Of a DNA stretch of 23,446 nt, positions 1-7,124 are shown in pieces. Numbering within the stretch: the first letter of the stretch is position 1; each line of letters starts with the position of its first letter. The translations under genes were made by a program, and so were the position numbers. The stretch covers positions 1-23,446 of IMG/VR virus record IMGVR_UViG_3300029914_000143. One strand, 5' to 3'. Source of the stretch: a virus. The notes beneath the pieces were generated by a model. The model was not told the DNA's origin, ran no database searches, and saw nothing but the letters and a program-made list of their open reading frames with translations.

Positions 1-3000
1 CTGCCAAAGATATAAAAAGTGTCCTCGTGTCTCTGGCAACAATCGTAAACAGAATCCCAGATTGTGTTACCGTGGTAATTAAGACCGTTTTGTGCTCTTG
101 AGTATACCTGTCCGGTAATGTCGTGAATGTAGTTGTTGATGAGGTTAGTAGCTCCATCAACTCCTACAGCCGCTCCGCACGGAGGTTCAAATTGTCCTCC
201 GCTCGTGCTGCTATCAGTCCAGCCGCAGGACGTTAACAGTTCCATCTCAAAATTATCAAAGAAGCTGTTCTGGACCGTTGCGATGCTGGAGGAATCTCCC
301 TGATCAATATTCAGGCCGCCAGTACTGTTGAATGCAGGTGATCCGGTCTGAGGCATCGCGCTGGGACCGAAATTGTGCACATAGATATTTTGCCAGACGG
401 TGTTATTACCGCTAGGTTGAGTTATGAGCCACAGACTGCCTGACCCCTGCGGAAGCGTGTAGTCCACAGACAATCCCCGGAACTCCAGATGGTCTACGGT
501 TAGGTAGTTTACACCGCTGAAGACAATTGGCCCGTAGTAGGTTTGCGCTCCATTCGATTCGTTCCATACCTTGCCGCTGACATCCATGATCGGGCTGTAG
601 ATGTCTGCAATCGCCGTTGGATATGTGTCGCAGGACCCAGAAAAACTAACCGCAGGATTTGAGGTGTACCCACTACCAGCACTCGTCATAGTGACATGTT
701 GCAACAATCCGGCCAGATATCCGGTGGTCTGGAAATTGGCTGTCGCAGTCGCGCCACTACCCCCGCCGCCAGTGATAGTGACTGTCAGCGACGTACAGTT
801 GTATCCGCTGCTTGTAGGACGAATGGAAAGCACCTGCCCAGTGTTCCATGTCGAGTCGTAGCCGAGATACACTCCCGGATAAGTTCCAGTATTCGCCGTG
901 CTCGTACTGCCGTATGTCCAGAGCCAAGGCATCGAGGCTAACGGCCATACGACTCCGCCCTTGAAGATCAGTTGATCAGTCGAATGGATCGTCGTGGACG
1001 AGCAAAGTCCAGAACACCCATTCATGCCCGGAGCGTGCGCCCAGGCCGATGTCTTCGACGTACCACTATTGGTGTCCGTGCCACCGACATAGTCAATGTA
1101 GTAAGTGGTGGCACTTTGATATGCGCCCGCCTGGAACGAACTACCGCGCGAGGTCCCATTAATGTCATAGCAGAGCGCAGATAGCGAGACACCTCCGACG
1201 CTCTCGCTACACAGATTTGACAAGTTGATGCTATTCCCCGAACTCGCAAAAACGATTGCAGGCGACGATGCCGGGGTGGAAGCACTGGGACCGTAACTGG
1301 TTGCCGCAGTGTACCCATATGTTGTCGCGGCATTGGGTGACAGGATTACGTTCGCGGCATCCACTAATACCTGCGTCGCAGATGAATTTGGATTGGAACT
1401 GCCATTCCACAATCCGCAACCGTAAGTTGCTGTGCAGTCCGAGGGATCGTTGGAGAAAAACCAGTGCGCTGCTGACTGTGACGAAACACACAGGTTATTC
1501 TGTAGAACGAATGGCATACCAGTGCTAAGGGTAGGACTCTTGCCATACCATTGTCCGGCATTCATGCAAGAGGAATTTCCATTGTTTGAGTAAAAGGTGT
1601 TGTTGTAGGCGCGCAGATCAGGTGCCGGGCTGAATCCAGATGCGCTTGAGGAAATGAATTCTGAACTCCATCCTATCGGCGGAGTACTGGTTCCTGCACC
1701 ATTGGTGCCAATACCAAACATCACATTATTGAATAGATAGGTAATGTTGCCGACGGAATTTGGCGTGCTGCCGTTGCCCGTCTCGATGTAAAACGCCGCA
1801 GCGCCGGAGTAAATGTCACGCAGGATGTTGTTATAAGCAACAGTCCCACCCAGCAGGTAAACCGCATCTGGATGCTGCGTGTTTGGATCATTCAAAATGG
1901 CCCAAATCTTGTTCCCTGCTACCAGATATCCGGTCGAAGCGTCTGCTTCGGTGTAGATACCGCCGCGCCACGAGCTGATGACGTTGTTGGTGACCCATGC
2001 CACGTTGTAAATCGCCGTGTTCTGCGTGCATGATCCGCCATAGCCGTTCGCGCATCCGCCAGCAACTTCGCGCTCGTAGTTATTGAAAATGCTATTTATC
2101 AACCGTCCACCCTGGCCGCTGCCCATTCCAAAACCATAGATGCCCGCCGTCTGTGCGGCATTGCGGGCACCGACCATCGCGGTGGAACTGGCGGCTCCAC
2201 TCATCCCAAAGTCGTGCAGGTAAAGGTTCTGGAAGGTCTGGTTTTTGCTGTATGCCAGAATCACGTTAGGAGAGCCGCCCGAGTACGACGAGCCTGCATA
2301 CCATAGATAATGTGCAAACTCTATATGATCGAGGGTCGAATACTGTGCATTCAGCGTCAGCATAGGCGAAATGCTGCTTGAACTGCCATAAACTGTACCG
2401 CTTCCATTCATCATCGGACTATAGATGTCGGCATAGGCCATCGGAAGCGCGGTACACGATCCAGCCGTCACAGTAAATGTGACAGTTGGGTTCGAGGTGT
2501 AACCGGTACCATTGCTGGTCAGAGTGACAAATTCCAAGTCTCCGGCAGCGTATGGGTCAGTCTCTACATTCGCTATGGCCGTTGCGCCGGAGCCGCCCCC
2601 GCCTGCGATGCTAACCGATAGGGTTGTGCCCGAAGCACAGGAACCAGGGTCAATCACGCGGATCGAATTCACCGTGCCCTTGTTCCAGGCAGGGTCGTAT
2701 CCAAGATACAGACCAGGATATGCATACGAGTTGGGCGTAGTCGTACCACCGTTTGAAATTGTCCACGGGAAGCAATTTGCCGACCATGTATCGCCGCCCT
2801 TAAAGATTACTTCATCTGTCGATGAGTACGAGTGCGCCGCTGCGGTGCCGGTGGCGCAGGACATTCCCGGAGCGTGCGCCCAAGCATTTGCCTTCGATGT
2901 TCCGGCGTTGGAATCATTTCCACCGACTGAATCAATGTAATAGCAAGTTCCACCTGCTACACATCCGTTACCTGCACCGGTGAAGGTTGAACTGTATCCA

Positions 3001-3068
3001 TTGTTCTGGCCGACCAGTTTGGTTCCGGCCGCAATTATTACCACAAAAATCAGTTGTTTGAATCTCAT
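1..3068 (-). CDS. Two-module right-handed beta-helix-like protein with signal peptide (3' end beyond window)
   Basis: I translated the minus strand by hand from ATG at 3068 and found 1022 codons with no stop down to base 1, so the gene is incomplete at the left edge. TGAGG lies 8 nt before the ATG. Residues 1-20 (MRFKQLIFVVIIAAGTKLVG) look like a Sec signal peptide. The rest is two copies of one module, starting at about residue 43 (YYIDSVGGNDSNAGTSK) and 656 (YYIDYVGGTDTNSGTSK), a period of about 613 residues. Each contains WAHAPGM, FKGG, YPGxYLGYD and a Gly-rich GGGGSGATA segment followed by GYTSNP. Later parts are rich in short Asn/Gly-rich strands (FNNYER, NNYIHD), as in parallel beta-helix proteins such as tailspikes and pectate-lyase-like enzymes. 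Function is not identified: it could be a receptor-binding or glycan-degrading virion protein or a secreted host-like protein. The signal peptide is unusual for a virion protein. Confidence 0.85.
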   Translation of the reverse strand, partial: MRFKQLIFVVIIAAGTKLVGQNNGYSSTFTGAGNGCVAGGTCYYIDSVGGNDSNAGTSKANAWAHAPGMSCATGTAAAHSYSSTDEVIFKGGDTWSANCFPWTISNGGTTTPNSYAYPGLYLGYDPAWNKGTVNSIRVIDPGSCASGTTLSVSIAGGGGSGATAIANVETDPYAAGDLEFVTLTSNGTGYTSNPTVTFTVTAGSCTALPMAYADIYSPMMNGSGTVYGSSSSISPMLTLNAQYSTLDHIEFAHYLWYAGSSYSGGSPNVILAYSKNQTFQNLYLHDFGMSGAASSTAMVGARNAAQTAGIYGFGMGSGQGGRLINSIFNNYEREVAGGCANGYGGSCTQNTAIYNVAWVTNNVISSWRGGIYTEADASTGYLVAGNKIWAILNDPNTQHPDAVYLLGGTVAYNNILRDIYSGAAAFYIETGNGSTPNSVGNITYLFNNVMFGIGTNGAGTSTPPIGWSSEFISSSASGFSPAPDLRAYNNTFYSNNGNSSCMNAGQWYGKSPTLSTGMPFVLQNNLCVSSQSAAHWFFSNDPSDCTATYGCGLWNGSSNPNSSATQVLVDAANVILSPNAATTYGYTAATSYGPSASTPASSPAIVFASSGNSINLSNLCSESVGGVSLSALCYDINGTSRGSSFQAGAYQSATTYYIDYVGGTDTNSGTSKTSAWAHAPGMNGCSGLCSSTTIHSTDQLIFKGGVVWPLASMPWLWTYGSTSTANTGTYPGVYLGYDSTWNTGQVLSIRPTSSGYNCTSLTVTITGGGGSGATATANFQTTGYLAGLLQHVTMTSAGSGYTSNPAVSFSGSCDTYPTAIADIYSPIMDVSGKVWNESNGAQTYYGPIVFSGVNYLTVDHLEFRGLSVDYTLPQGSGSLWLITQPSGNNTVWQNIYVHNFGPSAMPQTGSPAFNSTGGLNIDQGDSSSIATVQNSFFDNFEMELLTSCGWTDSSTSGGQFEPPCGAAVGVDGATNLINNYIHDITGQVYSRAQNGLNYHGNTIWDSVYDCCQRHEDTFYIFG

Positions 3069-3086
3069 CGCAACAACCTCAGGCTA

Positions 3087-3115
3087 AGGTTACAAGAACC
3101 AACACAGGCCGTCAA
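3087..3115 (-). promoter_or_regulatory. Possible sigma70-like promoter for the beta-helix gene
   Basis: On the minus strand TTGACG (3115-3110) is followed after 17 nt by TAACCT (3092-3087), about 20 nt before the ATG at 3068. The -35 match is good and the -10 match is weak. Transcription would start almost at the ribosome-binding site, so this is only a candidate. Confidence 0.2.
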
Positions 3116-3160
3116 CGAACCAGTGCGTCTTTGATGTCCATGTAAGGGTAATACTCAACT

Positions 3161-3300
3161 TTGATGCTCCCACGGCAAGCCGTGGGATTCTCGTTAGGCT
3201 TGAGCATAATCTGCTCCAGCGTTCCGAAGGGCGTTACCAATACAGCCCACATCCACCGCACTGAGGATGGATGTACTGAACACAGACCAGCCACGCTTAG
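3161..3300 (-). ncRNA. Putative omega RNA of TnpB (right end of the first IS605 element)
   Basis: In TnpB systems the guide RNA scaffold overlaps the 3' end of tnpB and stops at the right end of the element, with the guide read from the adjoining DNA. Here the expected terminal hairpin (3169-3186) and the end GAGCATCAA are present directly after the tnpB stop. The guide would begin at 3160 and run leftward (AGTTGAGTATTACCC on the minus strand). The 5' limit is arbitrary; I infer the RNA from architecture only. Confidence 0.5.
3169..3186 (-). repeat. Right-end subterminal hairpin of the first IS605 element
   Basis: CCCACGGC-AA-GCCGTGGG is a perfect 8-bp palindrome with a 2-nt loop, flanked by GAGAAT and AGCATCAA on the minus strand. 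It is the expected single-strand binding site for a Y1 transposase and also the last stem of the omega RNA. Confidence 0.7.
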
Positions 3301-4258
3301 CAATATTAAAGCCAGCGTTGGCGTCCCTATGCTCGTTATGTAAGCAAACTGAGCAGTGATATTGCTTCCCGTTTGGTTTGTTGATACTACCGCATCTGGA
3401 ACATTCTTGACTGGTATAAGCAGCCGGAACCTCCAAAAGCGTTACGCCACGCAAAGCTGCTTTGTAGCGAAGGAAGGTAAGTAACTGGAAGTATGCCCAT
3501 TGGGATTTTTCTACGAACTTGCGGATTTTCCCTTTACGCACCCCTGCTAAATCTTCCACTGCCACGCACAGACGATGTTCTGCGGCGTAGTCAACAACGG
3601 TTTTGCTTACGATATGGTTCTGATGGGTTGTGCGGCGTGACTGCTTACGCCGGATTTTGTTTAATAGACGGAACTTGCCCGCAGCCTGAAGATTGCTTCG
3701 TCTACCCTTACTTACTGATTTTGTTTTAGCCGGATCATACCCTAACCTACGAACATGCCCGGATTGTAAGTCGGACATTACGGCGATGTTGCCCACGGCA
3801 TTACGGTCTACTCCGAGGCACCCCACTGGATTGTAATTTGGTTCTGGAATGACATTGTAGACGATTGAGGCGTACCAAACTCCCTCCCGTTTATACAACT
3901 CGGCATAACGGATAAACCCCTCCGGTCTACGGCTCCATACAACCGGAATTACGGATTTACCAAAAATTGCAGGAATTCGTATCCCCACCTCAACCAACTT
4001 GATTTGTTTACCTTTGTCCCCACAAACAGGCAGGACGAGGTGAGATACCGACTTACACTTTTTATCCTTCTGATACTTGGCAATGAGGGATTTAGCAATC
4101 ACGCTGGGGATTTCTGGGTAGTATTTACTGCTTGATTCCTTGCGGTTGAGTAGCATAGAATGAACACAGATGTTCGCTTTATCCAGAAGAGAATCCAGAT
4201 GGGCACTAAACGAATCGGAAATCTTGATTTTAATACAGCAAGTCACTGTGTTTATCAT
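3194..4258 (-). CDS. tnpB: TnpB, RNA-guided RuvC-like nuclease (OrfB of IS605)
   Basis: OMEGA-type nuclease of the IS605 family; known TnpB proteins cut DNA next to a short transposon-adjacent motif under guidance of an RNA made from the element's right end. Counting from the ATG at 4258, the RuvC-like catalytic residues are visible: Asp151 in GVDRNAVGN, Glu235 in AVEDLAG, and Asp312 in EHRDANAG. A zinc finger lies between the last two (CSRCG and CSVC). The N-terminal beta-strand start INTVTCCIKIKI supports the 4258 start over the in-frame ATG at 4270. At about 354 aa it is slightly short for the family, with the N-terminal domain looking compressed. Its 5' end overlaps the divergent tnpA by about 60 bp. 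All catalytic residues are present, so it may be active. Confidence 0.88.
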   Translation of the reverse strand: MINTVTCCIKIKISDSFSAHLDSLLDKANICVHSMLLNRKESSSKYYPEIPSVIAKSLIAKYQKDKKCKSVSHLVLPVCGDKGKQIKLVEVGIRIPAIFGKSVIPVVWSRRPEGFIRYAELYKREGVWYASIVYNVIPEPNYNPVGCLGVDRNAVGNIAVMSDLQSGHVRRLGYDPAKTKSVSKGRRSNLQAAGKFRLLNKIRRKQSRRTTHQNHIVSKTVVDYAAEHRLCVAVEDLAGVRKGKIRKFVEKSQWAYFQLLTFLRYKAALRGVTLLEVPAAYTSQECSRCGSINKPNGKQYHCSVCLHNEHRDANAGFNIAKRGWSVFSTSILSAVDVGCIGNALRNAGADYAQA

Positions 4259-4618
4259 CTCACTGTCCATGTTGTGCTCTGCACTAAGTTCCGTAGAAAA
4301 ATCCTTACACCTACAATTAGCAAGTCTCTTTACTTTGTGCTTGGTGAACTCGCTAAAGAACTACACTGTTCTATTACTGAAATAAATGGAGAAGCAGACC
4401 ATATCCATTTTCTTTTGTCCTATCCGCCCACCGTCCAGTTATCCACAATCGTTTCCATCCTCAAATCCAAGTCCGCTCAAGTTATCCTTAACATCTACGG
4501 CTCTTTCTTCTGGGGCAACCATAAAAGAACCATGTGGAGCAGCGGTTACTTCCTTTGTTCCGTAGGAGGAGCTACTTTGGAAGTTCTCAAGAAATATATT
4601 GAGAATCAAGGTAAATAG
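4199..4618 (+). CDS. tnpA: TnpA, Y1 HUH-type transposase of IS200/IS605 family
   Basis: Single-strand transposase that excises and inserts IS200/IS605 elements through a 5'-phosphotyrosine intermediate. The HUH motif is visible as DHIHFLL, followed by the family sequence GGATLEVLKKYIENQ, whose tyrosine is the expected nucleophile. The N-terminal HCVYHLTVHVVLCTKFRRK is the usual first strand of the fold. I chose the ATG at 4199 (MGTKRIG, 139 aa) because homologues begin just before this strand; an upstream ATG at 4160 would give 152 aa. The gene is divergent from tnpB and overlaps its 5' end, as in the IS605 arrangement but unusually tight. It appears intact and could act in trans on the two other elements in the window that lack a transposase. 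Confidence 0.9.
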   Translation: MGTKRIGNLDFNTASHCVYHLTVHVVLCTKFRRKILTPTISKSLYFVLGELAKELHCSITEINGEADHIHFLLSYPPTVQLSTIVSILKSKSAQVILNIYGSFFWGNHKRTMWSSGYFLCSVGGATLEVLKKYIENQGK

Positions 4619-4621
4619 CCT

Positions 4622-4662
4622 CGCCCCTTACCCACCGCAAGCGGAGGGATTGCGGGGCGAAT
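4622..4662. repeat. Left-end subterminal hairpin region of the first IS605 element
   Basis: A nested structure: inner CCCACCGC-AA-GCGGAGGG (4631-4648, one mismatch) inside an outer CGCCCC/GGGGCG stem. The minus-strand context CGCAATCCC resembles CGCAAGCCC at the left end of the second TnpB element, which supports its role as a transposon end. Confidence 0.55.
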
Positions 4663-4743
4663 TGGTTCAGGAACTTAGTACAACACAGTTCTACTTATGA
4701 GTTCGGAAGTTGAAACCCATCTGACTTATTTTGCACAAAAGGA

Positions 4744-4769
4744 AAGGTGGTGACTTTCGCCACCACCTT
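4744..4769 (-). terminator. Rho-independent terminator after the capsid gene
   Basis: A perfect 9-bp stem, AAGGTGGTG/CACCACCTT, with an 8-nt loop lies 24 bases downstream of the stop codon of the 322-aa capsid gene. On the minus strand it is followed by TCCTTTTGTG, a moderately T-rich tail. It closes the head-gene transcription unit just before the IS605 element. Confidence 0.7.
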
Positions 4770-4792
4770 GTAAATCATTGAAAACTAATTGC

Positions 4793-5761
4793 TTAGTTCT
4801 CGCCTACGTTCGTGGTGCTGTTTACGGACAGGTAGCGGCCAGTTACTGTGAGACGCTGAACTCCTGACGGATTGAAGACGAGGAAGCCCAAATTCTCGAA
4901 GATGCTGAAGCCGATTTGGCGAAGATCAGGACGATCTGCACTCATCACGGTCAACGGAATACGCTCCGGGATGACACCAAGGAACTCAGCATCGGCCAGA
5001 ATGTACACGCAACCATAACCAACCTTACGGGACTGGAGTAGAGTTGCGCCCCAGAGGTAACCCATAATGCCAGTCTTCAAAAGCTTGCGCTGTGTTTCAC
5101 GGTCAATGTTCTGTTGAGTCCACTTCAGCAAGTCCGTATAGTCGCGGGGGTTGAAGAAGCAGAAAGCAACTGACAAGTCGTGACGCTGTACCTGACCGAA
5201 ACCATCAGCCATGCTGTTGATGTCGATAGGTGCGGAAATCGGGATGTCCGGGTTGTAGATCGTGTCAGTAGACGACTTGCTTGCGGCGGCCAGAGCCACT
5301 GAGTCGAAAATTCCGAATACATAACCATCTTCGGCGGCTCCAACTTCAGCCTTCGAGAGGTTAAGAGCACGAGCTACTAGGTCAAAGCGACGTTCCTTGA
5401 TCTGCGTAATCGGAATCATCGGGTTAGAGACGATTTCGAAAGTAGGAACGGTTACACGCTTCGGCTTGGTGACGCGGACGATGTCTCCACCCTCTTCGCC
5501 GACCACAAAAGCTTCGACAAATGAACCACCAGCGGTTGAGCCGACAGTCTGAGCGGAGGTATCAAATTCCTTGTCATAGATGGGCAGAGCACCATCGGGA
5601 AGGGTTTCGACCATAAGAGCCTTACGAGCAATGCTCATGTAGTCACGACGACGGCGAAGGCTCGGCCCGAGAGAAGCTGCAAGCTTCTGACGACCACCCG
5701 CCGTTTTCAAGAGCTGACCCAGCATCGCGGTCTGTTGCTGAGTGCGAGAAAGATTTGCCAT
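4793..5761 (-). CDS. Putative major capsid protein (HK97-like fold)
   Basis: A 322-aa protein with AAGGA 8 nt before the ATG and a strong terminator after it, as expected for a highly expressed late gene. The N-terminal 45 residues are basic and helical (RTQQQTAMLGQLLKTAGGRQK...), a common pro-arm-like start. The middle has PTFEIVSNPMIPITQIKERRFDL and the C-terminal half has GVIPERIPLTVMSADRPD and FLVFNPSGVQRLTV. These resemble the E-loop/P-domain regions and terminal strands of capsid proteins in large myoviruses. Position supports the call: it comes last after the protease, scaffold-like and small head gene. No single signature residue proves it; structure prediction should show the HK97 fold if I am right. 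Confidence 0.65.
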   Translation of the reverse strand: MANLSRTQQQTAMLGQLLKTAGGRQKLAASLGPSLRRRRDYMSIARKALMVETLPDGALPIYDKEFDTSAQTVGSTAGGSFVEAFVVGEEGGDIVRVTKPKRVTVPTFEIVSNPMIPITQIKERRFDLVARALNLSKAEVGAAEDGYVFGIFDSVALAAASKSSTDTIYNPDIPISAPIDINSMADGFGQVQRHDLSVAFCFFNPRDYTDLLKWTQQNIDRETQRKLLKTGIMGYLWGATLLQSRKVGYGCVYILADAEFLGVIPERIPLTVMSADRPDLRQIGFSIFENLGFLVFNPSGVQRLTVTGRYLSVNSTTNVGEN

Positions 5762-5789
5762 GTTATTATCCTTTTACTTTCGTCGTCTA

Positions 5790-6290
5790 TTAGAGCAACG
5801 AGGCTACGCCAACCCAAGGTTCGGCGGCAGTGTAAGCGTGAGTGCAGATTCCAACGGGAAGTGAACCAGTGCCCTTGAAGGCGGACGTGGTGTACTTGCC
5901 AATGTTGCCGTGGGTGGTTCCGCCGCAGTAGACGTACTGACCAACTACGAATGAGGCTTCGTTGGCAACGTCAAATGCTTCGGAGTTAACACAACCCTGC
6001 CAGAAAGCGCGAACTACAGGTGCCTTCTTCGAACCGGAAGGACCAATAGCTCCGGCGAACTCACCGGGGCCGTTCAGAAGAGTAGCGTACGGTACCATCG
6101 AGTCGGCATCGCAAGGGACAATAGCAACTAGACCAGTCGCTACCGTAGGAACCTTCAGAGCAACGATAACGCCGCCCAAGAACCCGAGGGAGGTTAGCGT
6201 CTGCTGGTCGGTACCGGGGTCGCCAGTGAGCAGAGCGTCTGGCATGGTGCTGCCGTCGTTCTGACCGTAATAAATCAATTTGAGGGCCAT
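5790..6290 (-). CDS. Putative head decoration or stabilisation protein
   Basis: A 166-aa protein with a good ribosome-binding site (GGAGAAACAAAAATG), ending in tandem stops TAA TAG 28 bases before the capsid start. It is rich in Gly, Ala, Val and Thr and predicted mostly beta: ALKVPTVATGLVAIVPCD, GSKKAPVVRAFWQGC and GSLPVGICTHAYTAAEPW. The last part resembles the Gly/Val-rich segments of lambda gpD-like or trimeric capsid-decorating proteins, which are commonly encoded next to the capsid gene. No catalytic motif is visible. The call rests on composition and position only. Confidence 0.4.
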   Translation of the reverse strand: MALKLIYYGQNDGSTMPDALLTGDPGTDQQTLTSLGFLGGVIVALKVPTVATGLVAIVPCDADSMVPYATLLNGPGEFAGAIGPSGSKKAPVVRAFWQGCVNSEAFDVANEASFVVGQYVYCGGTTHGNIGKYTTSAFKGTGSLPVGICTHAYTAAEPWVGVASLL

Positions 6291-6448
6291 TTTTGTTTCT
6301 CCATGTAAGAAGTTGAGTTATTACCTACCCCCAATCCGTAGTCTAGGAGTAGACAGCGGGACTATAGAGGTGGTAATTCTTCGTACATCTATGGGGTGGA
6401 TATTTAAATTTTTATTTCACTGACATTTTAATTAGCGTATTTACATAC

Positions 6449-7057
6449 ATGAGGTACACCATCTACCTAGTCACCTGTACTGTAACTGGCAAATATTATG
6501 TTGGTCAGACCATGCGGCCACTAAAGGTACGCTGGCGAGTACACTGTAACGCGGCTCGAAAAGGAGTAATAACTCACTTCTACAACGCCATCCGTAAGTA
6601 TGGGTCTGAAGCTTTCATCATTGAATCGTTGGTTGATGGGTTGCCAACTAAAACGGCTGCGGACTTGATGGAGAAGGTATGGATAGTGGCTTTGAACGCC
6701 CGAGACAGAGAGTACGGTTACAATACAACCAGTGGCGGGGACGACCCACCCTCACACAAAGGGGTTACTCGTTCCAAAGAAACTCGACGCAAAATGGCTG
6801 AGTCTAAGCGAGGAAGCAAAAACTCGCAGTTTGGTAAAATCCCGAAAAATACTTACACTATCGAAAATAACCCCAATCACGGCAAGTCACATTCACCTGA
6901 AGTAATAGAGAAGATGCGTGAGGCTCAACGCAAACGATGGGCTGACCCTAACAGCTATACGCGGATTAGAAGCTGCACATGCAGCCGTACGGGGCAGCAA
7001 ACGGGGCTCCCCAAGTCCCGAAACCCGTGCCAAAATAAGTGCCGCCACTATAGGTAA
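6449..7057 (+). CDS. GIY-YIG homing endonuclease with NUMOD3 motifs, frameshifted near its C-terminus
   Basis: A free-standing homing endonuclease on the opposite strand to the structural genes. The N-terminal GIY-YIG domain (about residues 1-95) shows YTIYLVTCTVTGKYYVGQT, the arginine region RWRVHCNAA, HFYNAIRKYGSEAF and a later GYNTTSGGD. A NUMOD3-like DNA-binding motif follows (SKETRRKMAESKRGSKN). After about residue 168 the sequence becomes atypical and Cys/Arg-rich. Another frame encodes a second NUMOD3-like copy, GSKRGSPSPETRAKISAATI, ending at TAA 7077-7079. One extra base near 6956 would explain this, so the original product was about 209 aa. There is no clear Shine-Dalgarno before the ATG. 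Its shift may be real decay or a sequencing error. Confidence 0.8.
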   Translation: MRYTIYLVTCTVTGKYYVGQTMRPLKVRWRVHCNAARKGVITHFYNAIRKYGSEAFIIESLVDGLPTKTAADLMEKVWIVALNARDREYGYNTTSGGDDPPSHKGVTRSKETRRKMAESKRGSKNSQFGKIPKNTYTIENNPNHGKSHSPEVIEKMREAQRKRWADPNSYTRIRSCTCSRTGQQTGLPKSRNPCQNKCRHYR

Positions 7058-7080
7058 ACCTAAAACTAAGAGGCAATAAA

Positions 7081-7105
7081 AAACCCCACCGGGGAGGTGG
7101 GGTTT
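7081..7105. terminator. Bidirectional rho-independent terminator
   Basis: AAACCCCACC/GGTGGGGTTT forms a perfect 10-bp stem with a 5-nt loop, preceded by A-rich and followed by T-rich sequence. It lies between the convergent homing endonuclease (plus strand) and the 753-aa gene (minus strand, stop at 7125) and can serve both. Confidence 0.85.
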
Positions 7106-7124
7106 TTCTTGTTACGGTTTGAAG

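Larger units (their letters stand above)
3161..4672 (-). mobile_element. IS200/IS605-family element with divergent tnpA and tnpB
   Basis: The element carries a Y1 (HUH) transposase gene on the plus strand and tnpB on the minus strand, with overlapping 5' ends. At the tnpB-side end there is an 8-bp palindrome with a 2-nt loop (3169-3186), then GGAGCATCAA ending at 3161 when read on the minus strand. At the tnpA-side end there is a similar imperfect palindrome (4631-4648) nested in an outer CGCCCC/GGGGCG stem. Subterminal hairpins instead of terminal inverted repeats, and no target duplication, are typical of this family. The right boundary is supported by the same TTGATGCTCCC end on the other TnpB element in this window. 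The left boundary (4672) is only estimated by analogy. Confidence 0.8.

Noticed and set aside
601-2940. Short plus- and minus-strand ORFs in the first 3 kb
   Set aside because: The minus-strand frame of 1022 open codons with repeated modules explains the coding signal; the others are shadows.
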